From JAGRCP01 sp942490705 (lineage in GTDB: Bacteria > Chloroflexota > Anaerolineae > Caldilineales > Caldilineaceae): a DNA stretch of 64,000 bases. Where the stretch lies: positions 12,330-76,329 of the forward strand of contig CALNXY010000017.1 of the NCBI GenBank assembly GCA_942490705.1. The letters run 5' to 3'. Numbering within the stretch: the stretch's first letter is position 1; each line of letters starts with the position of its first letter. A program made the position numbers and the translations under genes. Shown one piece after another: positions 33,547 through 42,465 of this stretch. The notes under the pieces were generated by a model, which saw nothing but the letters and a program-made list of their open reading frames with translations, was not told the DNA's origin and did no database searches.

Positions 33547-34662
33547 TCAGCCAGCATCCTCCATTACATCATCGGCCGGCTGGCCCATGTCCTTCCGTTC
33601 CAACGTCTTTAATTCTTCGCGCGTCACGCCCTTGATCTCCATAATCAGATCCGGACCGTAGGCTGACGAGGGCGTCTGATAGCCCGGCGGCGCATTGTCC
33701 GCCAGCGCTTTCTGTACCATGTGCACGCCCGTCAGCGCGGTCAAGGTATAGCCCTCCGGCGTGACCAGGCGGCTCTGGACCGCGATTTTGCTATCTTCGG
33801 CCATGCCCCAGATGTAGCTGCGGCCGCGGGCGCGTTCTTCCGGCGTCGGACCAGGCTTGCCCGAACGGATGCGCTTCTTGACGAAGTTCTGGACCATGCT
33901 GCTCTTCATGAGCCAGGTGAGGTAGCGGCCCAGCGCCATGTTGCGGATCATCTCCTGGCTGGCGGCCATGTAGACCTCGATGTTGGGGATGCCGGTGCTG
34001 TGATAGCCGGTATAGACGTCGCCCCAGGGAATCGTCACCGTCGGTTCGGGCCCCTGGCCAAAATCGACCAGGCTCGTACGCCAGCCTGACGGCACTTCCG
34101 CCAGTTCGCCATTGCGCCGGATCATCCCCGCCTGGCCCCGAGCGATAGCCTCCACCGCAGTGGTCATGGCGCCGCGCGAGACGCCGCCCAGCCCCTTGAA
34201 CGCCAGCACCAGATGATTGGCCGTCGGCAGTCGTCGCTTGAGGTGTGCGGCCAGGCAGTCAGTCGGCACGACGTCAAAGCCCGCGCCGGGCAGGACCATA
34301 ATCCCGGCCGCCTTTGCCTCATCGCTGCGCGCGGCCAGCAGCTGAAAGACCGCAATTTCGCCGGTTACGTCCAGGTAGTGCGTCCCCGTGCGCAGGCAAC
34401 CGTCCAGCATGGGCACGGCCGTGTGCCAAAAGGGCCCCGCACAGTGGAGCACCGCGCCCATCCCGTCCAGGCCGGCTGTGACCGCAGCCGGATCGTCCAG
34501 GCTGAAGACGCGATGGTCCAGCCCAAGCCGCTGCGCCAGCGCCGCCACCGCTTCCGCTGACCGGCCGGCCAGCACCGGCGTCAAGCCTTGCGCAACCGCC
34601 TCTTTGGCGACGAGTTCACCGGTATAGCCGTTGGCGCCGTAAATCAGGAAGGTCTTGCTCAT
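33547..34662 (-). CDS. Saccharopine dehydrogenase-like NAD(P)-binding protein
   Basis: This 371-residue protein starts FLIYGANGYTGELVAKEAVA, the Rossmann motif of the saccharopine dehydrogenase/trans-acting enoyl reductase family. It continues with AVLHCAGPFWHTAVPMLDGC and THYLDVTGEIAVFQ, then VLPGAGFDVVPTDCLAAHLK. Members act on diverse substrates, so no reaction is assigned. It overlaps the upstream DapA-like gene by ATGA and probably works with it. A terminator hairpin follows. Confidence 0.8.
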   Translation of the reverse strand: MSKTFLIYGANGYTGELVAKEAVAQGLTPVLAGRSAEAVAALAQRLGLDHRVFSLDDPAAVTAGLDGMGAVLHCAGPFWHTAVPMLDGCLRTGTHYLDVTGEIAVFQLLAARSDEAKAAGIMVLPGAGFDVVPTDCLAAHLKRRLPTANHLVLAFKGLGGVSRGAMTTAVEAIARGQAGMIRRNGELAEVPSGWRTSLVDFGQGPEPTVTIPWGDVYTGYHSTGIPNIEVYMAASQEMIRNMALGRYLTWLMKSSMVQNFVKKRIRSGKPGPTPEERARGRSYIWGMAEDSKIAVQSRLVTPEGYTLTALTGVHMVQKALADNAPPGYQTPSSAYGPDLIMEIKGVTREELKTLERKDMGQPADDVMEDAG

Positions 34663-35558
34663 GCCCCAAGCAGTCCCAGTGACGTCAGCGCCTCGGCGCG
34701 GCGCTCATCGCCCAACGCAACGAGGGGCGGACGCACGGTTCGCCAGGCCTCATCTTGACGTTGGTGGGAGACGACTGCCTTCAGCGCGGGAATAGTGGGA
34801 TAGGTGGAGAGCACGCTGCGCGTGTGGTTGGCGTTCTCCTGAAGTGTGTCCGCATTTTCGGATAGCCAGTTGTCGTAGAGGTGGCGCAGGGTGCCCGGGA
34901 TCACGTTGGCCATTGCGCTGATGATGCCGGCTCCGCCCAGGCGCAGGCCGGGTATCAAGAACTTTTCGGTACCGGCAAAGATGGAGATGCTGGGGAAGTT
35001 GGTCAGCAAATTGTGGAGGTTGTTCCAGTCGCCGGAACTGTCCTTGATGCCCACCACCGTGTCGGGATAGGTCGTGATCAGCCGTTCGATCAGCCCGATG
35101 CTAAATCCGACCTGGGCAATGGGCGGAATGTGATAGAGATAGATGCGCAGGCGCTCATCGCCCACCCGCTCAATGGTCTCGGCAATCGCGGCAAAGATGC
35201 CGTCGTCCGGGACGCCCTTGTAGTAAAAGGGCGGCAGCATGAGCACGCCGGCACAGCCCAGGTTGACCGCGTGCTCGGCCAGGCGGACGCTGTCCGGCAC
35301 TGCACACATGCCGGCGCCGGGCATGAGCACAGCCGGGTCGACGCCGGCGTCGACGAGTTGCTCCAGCATCTCCATGCGCTCCTCCATACTGAAGGAGTTC
35401 GCTTCGCTGGTTGTACCAAAGGGGCAAAGGCCATGGCAGCCGTCGTCCAGCAGAGACTTGCAGAAGTCGATCCAGCGCTCGACGTCGGGGCTGAGATCGG
35501 CGTGCACGGGGGTGAGGGTGGGGGCGAAAACGCCAGAAAGCTTGGCAGGTTGTGTCAT
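34659..35558 (-). CDS. DapA-family aldolase (dihydrodipicolinate synthase-like)
   Basis: This 299-residue TIM-barrel protein starts at ATG 35558 after GGAG. It carries the family pattern: PFGTTSEANSFSMEERMEML, the catalytic Tyr region IYLYHIPPIAQVGFS, the Schiff-base lysine in VVGIKDSSGDWNNL, and FAGTEKFLIPGLRLGGAGII. The family includes lysine biosynthesis enzymes, N-acetylneuraminate lyases and keto-deoxy sugar aldolases. Its pairing with a saccharopine-dehydrogenase-like gene and an M24 peptidase points away from ordinary lysine synthesis. An intercistronic hairpin at 35594 separates it from the peptidase gene. Confidence 0.85.
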   Translation of the reverse strand: MTQPAKLSGVFAPTLTPVHADLSPDVERWIDFCKSLLDDGCHGLCPFGTTSEANSFSMEERMEMLEQLVDAGVDPAVLMPGAGMCAVPDSVRLAEHAVNLGCAGVLMLPPFYYKGVPDDGIFAAIAETIERVGDERLRIYLYHIPPIAQVGFSIGLIERLITTYPDTVVGIKDSSGDWNNLHNLLTNFPSISIFAGTEKFLIPGLRLGGAGIISAMANVIPGTLRHLYDNWLSENADTLQENANHTRSVLSTYPTIPALKAVVSHQRQDEAWRTVRPPLVALGDERRAEALTSLGLLGA

Positions 35559-35593
35559 GGTGTGACTCCGGAATAAGGTGGGAATTTGAAAGC

Positions 35594-35624
35594 GCAGCGA
35601 GCGGGTCTCGCACCCGCTCGCTGC
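35594..35624 (-). other. Intercistronic hairpin
   Basis: GCAGCGAGCGGGT pairs perfectly with ACCCGCTCGCTGC around CTCGC. It lies between the M24 peptidase gene and the DapA-like gene. There is only a short T stretch after it, so RNA processing or attenuation is as likely as termination. Confidence 0.6.
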
Positions 35625-35683
35625 GGGAATACACGTGGTCCAACAAGTGGACTTCCTGCGTGGTTGAAACGAATACGACCGGC

Positions 35684-36769
35684 CTACATCTCCAAGATTG
35701 CCGGCCGTGGGATCACTTGACCATCGATCTCCACATCGATCATGGGCCAGCCGTCGACGACGGTGAGCACTTCGTTGCCCGCCTCGCCGATCAAGATCGT
35801 GTCCTCCGACTTTGCGCCCGTGATGGAGGGGTTCCAGGCGTAGGTTTGGCCCGCGGCCACAAGTTGCGGCGCACCGGGCGTCGCAACAACTTCGCGTGGC
35901 TCGTAGCCGGCCGGCCCGCCCTGATGATGGAGCCGCCACTCGTTGGCAAAGCCCGTGACGTCGTAGGCCTGTTGCATGTCGGCGAAAACCTCGCCCAAGG
36001 TTCGGCCTGGCCGTGTCCTGGCCACCGTCACCGCGTCAATGGCGGCCACGGCCTCCATCTTGACGCGCAGTTCATCTGAGAGCGGCCCGAAGTGGACCAG
36101 CCGCGTGATGGAACAGACCTGGCCCAGCTTGCGCCCGCAGAGGACGAGCATGGCGTAACGCTCCATCTGCTTGTCGGCCGGCAGGGGGTGACGATAGTTG
36201 AAGATACGCTCGTCCGTAGCAATGAGGTTGACGATGGCCTGGGCGCCTCGCTGTTCGGTCTCTTTGGCCAATATCGCCGCAATTTCATGCTCGTGCATGC
36301 CCGGCTGGACGTGACGGATGGCGCTGTTCATGGCGTCGGCACAGAGCGCGCCCAAGCTGCGGAAGCGCTCTTGTTCGGGCTCGGTGAGCAGCGTGCGCAG
36401 CCAGCCGATTTCGCCGCTGAGATCGAGACCAATCGCGCCGTCATCGGAGCCGACCGTCAAGCCGGCAGTGCGTTCGTTCAACGCGACCGGCGTCTCGTAC
36501 CAGGGCTCGGCGATGATCTCCCAACCGGCTGCGGCCAACCCTTCTTCGCCGCCGATGCGGGGCGCTTCGATGTTGGTGGTAATCACGCTGCGCTGGTCTC
36601 TGGTAATCAATACCTGAGCGGGGCCATAATCTGACGCCGTGTTGATGTAGGACGACGCGCCACCCGTGATCCAGGCGAAGCTGCTGGCCCGTGAGAGGCA
36701 GAGTGCGTCGGCGCCTGTGGCGTCCATCAGTTCATGCAGTCGAGCGAGTTTGATTTCGAGTTCGTTCAT
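35684..36769 (-). CDS. M24-family Xaa-Pro peptidase-like protein
   Basis: This 361-residue protein has a creatinase/prolidase N-domain (ALCLSRASSFAWITGGASSY) and an M24 'pita-bread' C-domain with HEHEIAAILAKETEQRG, EWRLHHQGGPAGYEPREVVA and AWNPSITGAKSEDTILI. Several of the usual metal ligands (for example the paired Asp) are not in their common context; ITGAKSEDT replaces the expected Glu segment. The gene may therefore encode a non-peptidase M24 protein. It heads the three-gene minus-strand cluster. Confidence 0.75.
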   Translation of the reverse strand: MNELEIKLARLHELMDATGADALCLSRASSFAWITGGASSYINTASDYGPAQVLITRDQRSVITTNIEAPRIGGEEGLAAAGWEIIAEPWYETPVALNERTAGLTVGSDDGAIGLDLSGEIGWLRTLLTEPEQERFRSLGALCADAMNSAIRHVQPGMHEHEIAAILAKETEQRGAQAIVNLIATDERIFNYRHPLPADKQMERYAMLVLCGRKLGQVCSITRLVHFGPLSDELRVKMEAVAAIDAVTVARTRPGRTLGEVFADMQQAYDVTGFANEWRLHHQGGPAGYEPREVVATPGAPQLVAAGQTYAWNPSITGAKSEDTILIGEAGNEVLTVVDGWPMIDVEIDGQVIPRPAILEM

Positions 36770-36984
36770 GATCGTTCCGTTTCTGCGTGAATATGAAGCG
36801 GTCCGCGCTCTCAGATTGACAGACCGCGTAGGTACACCGTAAGATCAACCATAAGATTCAGTAGAGGTCGTTGGCGTGCTGCTCGCAGCTCATGGGCCTG
36901 CTAACCGAACGGTCTGGTCTGGCCACTATAGAAGCGTCTCGTACCAACCTCTTGTGCGTTGTCCAACTCTATCATTAACAGATC

Positions 36985-39546
36985 ATGAGCCAAAGCTATC
37001 GAATTGGTATCCGTATTCTACCCTCAGATCCCTTTTGGGTACAGGTTCGAGAGTCAGCAATTCAGCGCGCCCAGCAATTGGGCATCAGCACTGTTCCAGT
37101 TGTTTTTGACGTGAACGATGTCGCCGGGAGTGCTGCGGCCGATCTCCTAGAAGAACTCCGGGCTCAGGAACTGGAAGTGCTAATCAGCAACCGCTTGCCG
37201 CGTCCCCTCGCACGCTATTTACTCGAGGCCGGCCTCGCGCTCATTTATGCTGAGGAGACCAATTTCCGCCACGCACGGCTGACGGCGCCAGAGGAACTGT
37301 TTACCGCAGCCCAGATGGCAGCCGAGTACTTGGTTGAGGCTTGCCAAGGTTGTGGGCGTATTCTCATGATCTGCAGCGATGATGAGCAGTTGCCAACTGC
37401 GGTTAGCCGGGTCACTGGTTTTATGGCCACAGTCAGCAATTACGCACAGATCATTGTAAATCGACTTTCCACGCCTTGGCGCTACGATGAAGCATGTGAG
37501 GCGCTGCGCACGCAGTTGGCGGCAGACAATCCGCCATTTGACCCCAGCCAGCCCATGGCGGCTATATTTGGACTCTCCGATCCATTGGCGTTGGCCGCAC
37601 AAGATGTCGGACGTGAATTCGGCTTTGTGGATGATCGGACGCAGATTGCCGGCATCAATGGCGACCCGCTGGCCCTGGCCGCAATTCTGGGCGGGACCTT
37701 CCATGCCACGGTTGAGACTGCCGCAACCGATCTTGGGCACAAGATTATCGACCAGGCTTGTCGCGCGGCAGAAGGCATCACGCTGCCCGCTTCGTTCCCC
37801 TATAAGTTACGCCTGGTGACGCGCAGCAATGTTGCGGAAGTCGCTGCAGAGAAGCTCGTGGCGATTGCCGATCTGCCTAGTCGTTTGGTCGACGTGAACC
37901 GGCGCCAGGAAATACAGCGCGTACGCCAAGTCGAAACAAGCCTCGTCATCAACCAACGATCTGGTGCCGTTCTGGATGGGACAGCCAGCATCCATGAATT
38001 GGCGGACCTCATCCGCGTATCCTACGGCTTTGACGATGTGCGACTCTTTCTGTGGCGTAGCCAGGATCAAACGCTGAATCTCCATGTGCCCCCGGTGGGC
38101 AATATCACCGCACAAACTATTCCGTTAGCTGAATCGGCCGTTTTGGGGCAGGCGCTGCTCCAGAATCGCCCCGTCTATATCCCCGATGTCGAACGCAGTC
38201 AACGCTTCTCGCCTGATCCAGCCTGGCCGGACATGCGCTCGCGCGTCATTCTGCCGATTCGCCAGGGCCAACGTACGCTTGGCGTACTCGATCTGCAGAG
38301 CAAGAGTCGATTCGGACGCAACCAGACGGAACTGGACGCGCTTCAGTCACTAGCGGATCAACTCGGCAGCACCATACAAAACGCACAGCTCCTGGCCAAT
38401 GCGCTGGCGGCCAAGGGGGCGGCGGAGCAAGCCAGCCAGATGAAGACGCGGCTTTTGGCCAATGTCAGCCACGAACTGCGTACGCCGCTCAACGTCATTC
38501 TCGGCTACACATCCGCAGCGTTGGACGATCCCAATCCGTATGGTGTGCAACTGCCGTCCTCGTTGCGTAAAGATTTGCACAGAATCGTGGTCAGCAGCGA
38601 GCATCTTGTGCGGCTGATCAATGACTTGCTTGACTTGGCCCATGCCGAGAGTGGTACGTTGAGTGTCTTCCCGGAGCCAATCGAACCACATGGCTTCCTG
38701 ACCGATCTGTTTGAGAGTGTGGCTGCTACTCTGCGCGACGGGGATGACGTACATTGGCAATTACAGCTTCCCGACTCGTTGCCGCCGATTATGGCCGATC
38801 CCGTCCGTTTGCGGCAGATTCTCCTGAATCTACTCAGCAATGCTGCGAAATTCACCCGTCACGGACGGATTGCCCTTGGGGCATCCGCAGGGCCGAGTGA
38901 GCTTCATATTTGGGTGGAAGACACCGGACGCGGCATTCCGTCAGAACTCTTAAGCCATATCTTTGAGGCATTCGTTACGGCCGAGTCGACGAGCAGTCCG
39001 ACGGATCGGACACGGGAAGGGGTGGGGATGGGCCTGAGCGTTGCTCATCAACTCGTGAGCCTGCATGGCGGGACGCTAAAGATCGACAGCTTGCTCGGCT
39101 ATGGGACAACTTGTCATCTCTACTGGCCCATGCCCCTTGAACGTGGCGCTGAGATGCAGCCTGTGCGGTCGACAAGTCCGAGTAATGAGCCTCTTTCTAC
39201 CCTGTTGGATGAGTTGATTGACAACGCCGGCGAACTCGTTCAGCGAACAGCCGCATACATCCATAGCCACTTTGCAACGGAGATCAGCCGCCGTGAGCTC
39301 GCTGACGCCGTAGGGGTAAGTCCCAACTACGTGACCCGCATCTTCCGGCGTGAGACCGGTTTGACCCCCTGGCAATACCTCAATCGCTATCGGGTCGCCC
39401 AGGCCCAGCGCTTGCTACGTGAAAGCGACATCAGCGTGACGGAGATCGCAGCCCAAGTCGGCTTCAATGATGCGGCCTACTTCAGCCGCATCTTCCGTCG
39501 CGAGAGCGGTCAACCACCTGCACTTTTCCGCAACCAGATAAATTAG
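36985..39546 (+). CDS. One-protein sensor: sugar-binding-like domain, GAF, histidine kinase, AraC HTH
   Basis: An 853-residue protein without signal peptide or membrane segment, so cytoplasmic. Residues 1-300 are a LacI/periplasmic-binding-like sensor (IGIRILPSDPFWVQVRESAI, AAIFGLSDPLALAAQDVG, IAGINGDPLALAAI). Residues ~325-480 are GAF (VILPIRQGQRTLGVLDLQSK). Then comes a complete histidine kinase with H box LLANVSHELRTPLNVILGYT, N box LLNLLSNAAKFT, G1 VEDTGRGIP and G2 GVGMGLSVAHQL. Residues ~750-853 are an AraC HTH pair (RRELADAVGVSPNYVTRIFR and ISVTEIAAQVGFNDAAYFSR). The ends match E. coli XylR (LacI-like plus AraC); the GAF and kinase appear inserted between. It probably controls the transporter and glycosidase genes downstream. 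Confidence 0.85.
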   Translation: MSQSYRIGIRILPSDPFWVQVRESAIQRAQQLGISTVPVVFDVNDVAGSAAADLLEELRAQELEVLISNRLPRPLARYLLEAGLALIYAEETNFRHARLTAPEELFTAAQMAAEYLVEACQGCGRILMICSDDEQLPTAVSRVTGFMATVSNYAQIIVNRLSTPWRYDEACEALRTQLAADNPPFDPSQPMAAIFGLSDPLALAAQDVGREFGFVDDRTQIAGINGDPLALAAILGGTFHATVETAATDLGHKIIDQACRAAEGITLPASFPYKLRLVTRSNVAEVAAEKLVAIADLPSRLVDVNRRQEIQRVRQVETSLVINQRSGAVLDGTASIHELADLIRVSYGFDDVRLFLWRSQDQTLNLHVPPVGNITAQTIPLAESAVLGQALLQNRPVYIPDVERSQRFSPDPAWPDMRSRVILPIRQGQRTLGVLDLQSKSRFGRNQTELDALQSLADQLGSTIQNAQLLANALAAKGAAEQASQMKTRLLANVSHELRTPLNVILGYTSAALDDPNPYGVQLPSSLRKDLHRIVVSSEHLVRLINDLLDLAHAESGTLSVFPEPIEPHGFLTDLFESVAATLRDGDDVHWQLQLPDSLPPIMADPVRLRQILLNLLSNAAKFTRHGRIALGASAGPSELHIWVEDTGRGIPSELLSHIFEAFVTAESTSSPTDRTREGVGMGLSVAHQLVSLHGGTLKIDSLLGYGTTCHLYWPMPLERGAEMQPVRSTSPSNEPLSTLLDELIDNAGELVQRTAAYIHSHFATEISRRELADAVGVSPNYVTRIFRRETGLTPWQYLNRYRVAQAQRLLRESDISVTEIAAQVGFNDAAYFSRIFRRESGQPPALFRNQIN

Positions 39547-39553
39547 TGCCTTT

Positions 39554-39584
39554 TTGTACAAGAGAAGGTGCTTATTGTACAAGA
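39554..39584 (+). promoter_or_regulatory. Direct repeat of a palindrome, candidate AraC-type operator
   Basis: TTGTACAAGA occurs exactly twice (39554-39563 and 39575-39584), start to start 21 bp, i.e. two helical turns. Each contains the palindrome TTGTACAA. AraC-family proteins typically bind direct repeats 21 bp apart. The site begins 8 bp after the sensor gene and precedes the receiver and transporter genes. Confidence 0.5.
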
Positions 39585-39739
39585 CGCCTGCCCCAATTGC
39601 CGCTATCCTTAGGCCAATCCCAAAACAACTCTCGATCCGGTCCGTATCTGCAAGCCTAACTTCAGCAAGATACGTTCAATTGAGACAACTTCATCGATTT
39701 TGTGTGAAATCTTCCTGGTTGATTTCTGGAAATTTTGTC

Positions 39740-40135
39740 ATGTCGCGCTCGATCCGCACGCTGCTCCTGGTTGAACCGCATGAGATGACGCGGGAACTCT
39801 ATGTTCGGGAACTGGCACGTGAATGGCGGGTTCTTGCCTGTGCAGACAGGCAGACTGCGCTCAAGTACTTGGAGACCGAGCAGATCGACGTACTCGTCTT
39901 GGAGCCGGTGGCGCCGGGGGATGACCACTGGTCATTGCTTGAGATGGTGCGCAGGCATCCGACCAAGTGTGATATGCCGGTTGTTATCTGTAGTGCAGTC
40001 GATGAGCGGCGACGAGGGGCCGAACTGGGCGTGACGGTCTATCTGGTCAAGCCGGTGGCGCCTCGGGCGTTATCTGATCATGTGCGTACCGTGGTGGCAG
40101 CCCAGACAAGTCCAGCTTCCCAAAGCGAATTGTGA
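39740..40135 (+). CDS. Stand-alone receiver domain protein with altered phosphorylation site
   Basis: This 131-residue protein is a single CheY-like domain: RTLLLVEPHEMTRELYVREL, the beta-3 end IDVLVLEPVAPGDDHWSLLE, MPVVICSAVDERRRG and VYLVKPVAPRALSDHV. The conserved Lys is kept. The phospho-accepting Asp is replaced by Glu, and the acidic pocket, usually two acids, is EP. It may thus mimic the phosphorylated form or act without phosphotransfer. It follows the sensor kinase, which has no receiver of its own. ATG 39740 is the first start that gives a complete domain. Confidence 0.78.
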   Translation: MSRSIRTLLLVEPHEMTRELYVRELAREWRVLACADRQTALKYLETEQIDVLVLEPVAPGDDHWSLLEMVRRHPTKCDMPVVICSAVDERRRGAELGVTVYLVKPVAPRALSDHVRTVVAAQTSPASQSEL

Positions 40136-40167
40136 CGGAATCGAAGTACATCACGAGAGGATTGTCA

Positions 40168-41097
40168 ATGAGCACGCAAGCAGAAGCTTATGCCCCGGCG
40201 CCGGCCCAGAAGAGTAGTTGGCGCAAACGCTGGCTGAACGAAGAAACCACGACCGCACTGCTGTTTATCTTGCCGAGCCTCATTGGATTCATGCTCTTTT
40301 ATGCCGTTCCAGCCGTACGCGGCCTCTGGATTAGTTTCACCGACTGGGATCTGCTCACCGACCCTAGCTTTATCGGCCTGCAGAACTACACAAAGCTCTT
40401 TGGCGATCCGGAATTTTGGAACTCGTTGAAGGTCACAGTCTACTATGTGCTGCTCAATATTCCGCTGCAAACGATTCTGGCCATCCTTATTGCCGTGATG
40501 ATGTCACGCCTGACCCAGTCTACGGTGATTCGGGCCATCATTATTCTGCCGTGGCTCCTGCCGCCGGTGGTCGCCGGCCTGCTCTGGCTCTGGCTGCTCG
40601 ATCCGAATCTGGGCATTATCAACGTAACCCTTCGCGCCGTGGGGCTACCCATGATCGCTTTCTTGGGTGAGCCCAGGTATGCCATGCCTTCGATTGCGAT
40701 GATCAATATTTGGCAGTATGTCGGTTACACGGCCCTGCTTGTCTTTGCCGGTCTCCAATCGATTCCCAGCTCCGTCTATGAAGCGGCCTCAATCGATGGC
40801 GCCTCAGAAAATCAGATGTTCTGGCGGGTGACCATCCCGCTCTTGCGTCCTGTGCTCGTTTTCGTCCTCGTCACCTCGGTCATCGGTTCGTTCCAGATCT
40901 TCGACACGATCGCCATCACCACCAAAGGCGGGCCGGTCAACGCAACTGAAGTGATCAACTGGTATATCTACGAGCAAGCCTTCTCACGCTTCAACATGGG
41001 TTATGCGACCACGATTTCCATTATCCTCTTCCTGATTCTGATCGCCGTCAGCCTGATCCAGATGCGCATCATGCGCGCGGGCGAATCCGATATGTAG
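40168..41097 (+). CDS. ABC sugar transporter permease (MalF/UgpA type)
   Basis: A 309-residue protein with six membrane segments and the permease loop YEAASIDGASENQMFWRVTI (EAA motif). SLIGFMLFYAVPAVRGLWIS at the N-terminus is typical of CUT1 permeases. ATG 40168 is preferred because GAGAGG lies 7 bases upstream; GTG 40132 overlaps the previous stop and adds only a poor leader. It forms the transmembrane channel with the next gene product. No ATPase gene of this type is adjacent, so a shared MsmK-like ATPase elsewhere is expected. Confidence 0.9.
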   Translation: MSTQAEAYAPAPAQKSSWRKRWLNEETTTALLFILPSLIGFMLFYAVPAVRGLWISFTDWDLLTDPSFIGLQNYTKLFGDPEFWNSLKVTVYYVLLNIPLQTILAILIAVMMSRLTQSTVIRAIIILPWLLPPVVAGLLWLWLLDPNLGIINVTLRAVGLPMIAFLGEPRYAMPSIAMINIWQYVGYTALLVFAGLQSIPSSVYEAASIDGASENQMFWRVTIPLLRPVLVFVLVTSVIGSFQIFDTIAITTKGGPVNATEVINWYIYEQAFSRFNMGYATTISIILFLILIAVSLIQMRIMRAGESDM

Positions 41098-41172
41098 GAT
41101 CGTAGCACGATACGGAACAGCGATAGTCCCACACACCCGCGTGTGTGCCAGCATAGAAAGGCTGCTCGAACC

Positions 41173-42084
41173 ATGACAACCCAAGTGCAGGGCGTAAAAA
41201 AATCTCGAGGTTCATTCTCCTGGGGCAAACTATTGGCCTGGATCGGAGTAGCCCTTCTGCTCTTTGTTACCCTTTTCCCTTTTTGGTGGATGGTACGAAC
41301 GGCTCTGACCGCGCCAACCGCCATCTTTACGGACACCGGTTCCTTGCTGCCGGTCGAACCAACGCTGATCAACTTCCGCCGTGTCCTCGGCCTGGTCGAC
41401 GTGGAGACGGCCGTGGCCATGGGCGGGTCCGGCCAGTCGATCAACTTTACGCGGGCCTTGATTAACTCGATTATTGTTTCGGCAATCGTGGTGTTTGGCC
41501 AGGTTACGTCCTGCGCAATGGCCGCCTATGCCTTTGCCCGCCTGAATTTCCCCTTCCGGGATACGCTCTTTGGTATCTATATTGCGGCCCTAATGGTGCC
41601 GGCCATCGTGACGACCATTCCCAACTTCATTCTCATGCGCCAATTGGGCTGGCTCAACACCTACGCGGGCATTGTCGCGCCGACGCTGCTGATGACGCCC
41701 TTTGCCGTCTTTTTCCTGCGCCAATTCTTTCTGGGCGTCAATCGTGAGGTCGAGGAGGCCGCGCGCATGGATGGCGCCAGCATCTGGACGTCCTTTATTC
41801 GAGTCGTTGTGCCCATGACCATGCCGGCGCTCACGACGCTGGCGATTGTGACCCTGATCGGAACGTGGAACAGTTATCTCTGGCCGCTAATAGTCGGTAG
41901 CGATGAGAGCGTGCGCGTGCTGACTGTCGCCTTGGGCATCTTCCGCTCGCAGACGCCGCAAGGTGCGCCGGATTGGACGGGCCTGATGGCGGGCACGACG
42001 CTGGCGATTATTCCCACTTTTATTATTTTCCTGCTCCTGGGACGCAAGATTCTGGATTCGATCCAGTTCACGGGTTTCAAATAG
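41173..42084 (+). CDS. ABC sugar transporter permease (MalG/UgpE type)
   Basis: A 303-residue protein with six membrane segments. The N-terminal FPFWWMVRTALTAPTAIF and the EAA loop VEEAARMDGASIWTSFIRVV are characteristic of the second CUT1 permease. An insertion of about 25 residues (RVLGLVDVETAVAMGGSGQS) enlarges the first periplasmic loop. ATG 41173 is chosen by homology length. It partners with the permease at 40168. Confidence 0.9.
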   Translation: MTTQVQGVKKSRGSFSWGKLLAWIGVALLLFVTLFPFWWMVRTALTAPTAIFTDTGSLLPVEPTLINFRRVLGLVDVETAVAMGGSGQSINFTRALINSIIVSAIVVFGQVTSCAMAAYAFARLNFPFRDTLFGIYIAALMVPAIVTTIPNFILMRQLGWLNTYAGIVAPTLLMTPFAVFFLRQFFLGVNREVEEAARMDGASIWTSFIRVVVPMTMPALTTLAIVTLIGTWNSYLWPLIVGSDESVRVLTVALGIFRSQTPQGAPDWTGLMAGTTLAIIPTFIIFLLLGRKILDSIQFTGFK

Positions 42085-42218
42085 GCCGCCGGCATTCGAC
42101 TTCCAACCCGGTTGACGGTCCGTTGCTGCCCAATGGAGGTGACGAGCCGCTAAAGCGGTTGCCCGCCATTTATCGACAAGAAACGTTATCCATCGACCCC
42201 TTGCTTGATCTTTCGATA

Positions 42219-42250
42219 CTTCGACAGGCTCAGTACCGGCAGGCTCAACC
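42219..42250. repeat. Dispersed CTTCGACAGGCTCAG repeat
   Basis: CTTCGACAGGCTCAG followed by CGGCAGGCTCAACC. It is the reverse complement of the repeat at 15509 and lies in the 380-bp gap between permease and binding protein, in which I see no other structure or gene. Confidence 0.55.
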
Positions 42251-42465
42251 GGCGCTGACCTGTTGTTTAGACCATTGCGCTGTTTCTTAGCCAGGTGTGC
42301 GACCCGGACGATCGATCATTTCGAGCTTGACCCCATCACTTGACGGGATTGACTGGGCTAGTGTGCCTGGCCGTACGCTGACCAGTATCCATAGATTCTA
42401 CTCGCTGTATGTTTTTGCGTGGTCTGCAACATCGCAGGCCGGCACACCTAATCACGGAGGAAACA

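Noticed and set aside
42318..42328. TCATTTCGAGC, identical to part of the element at 3789
   Set aside because: Only 11 bases match and no inverted ends flank it; could be chance.
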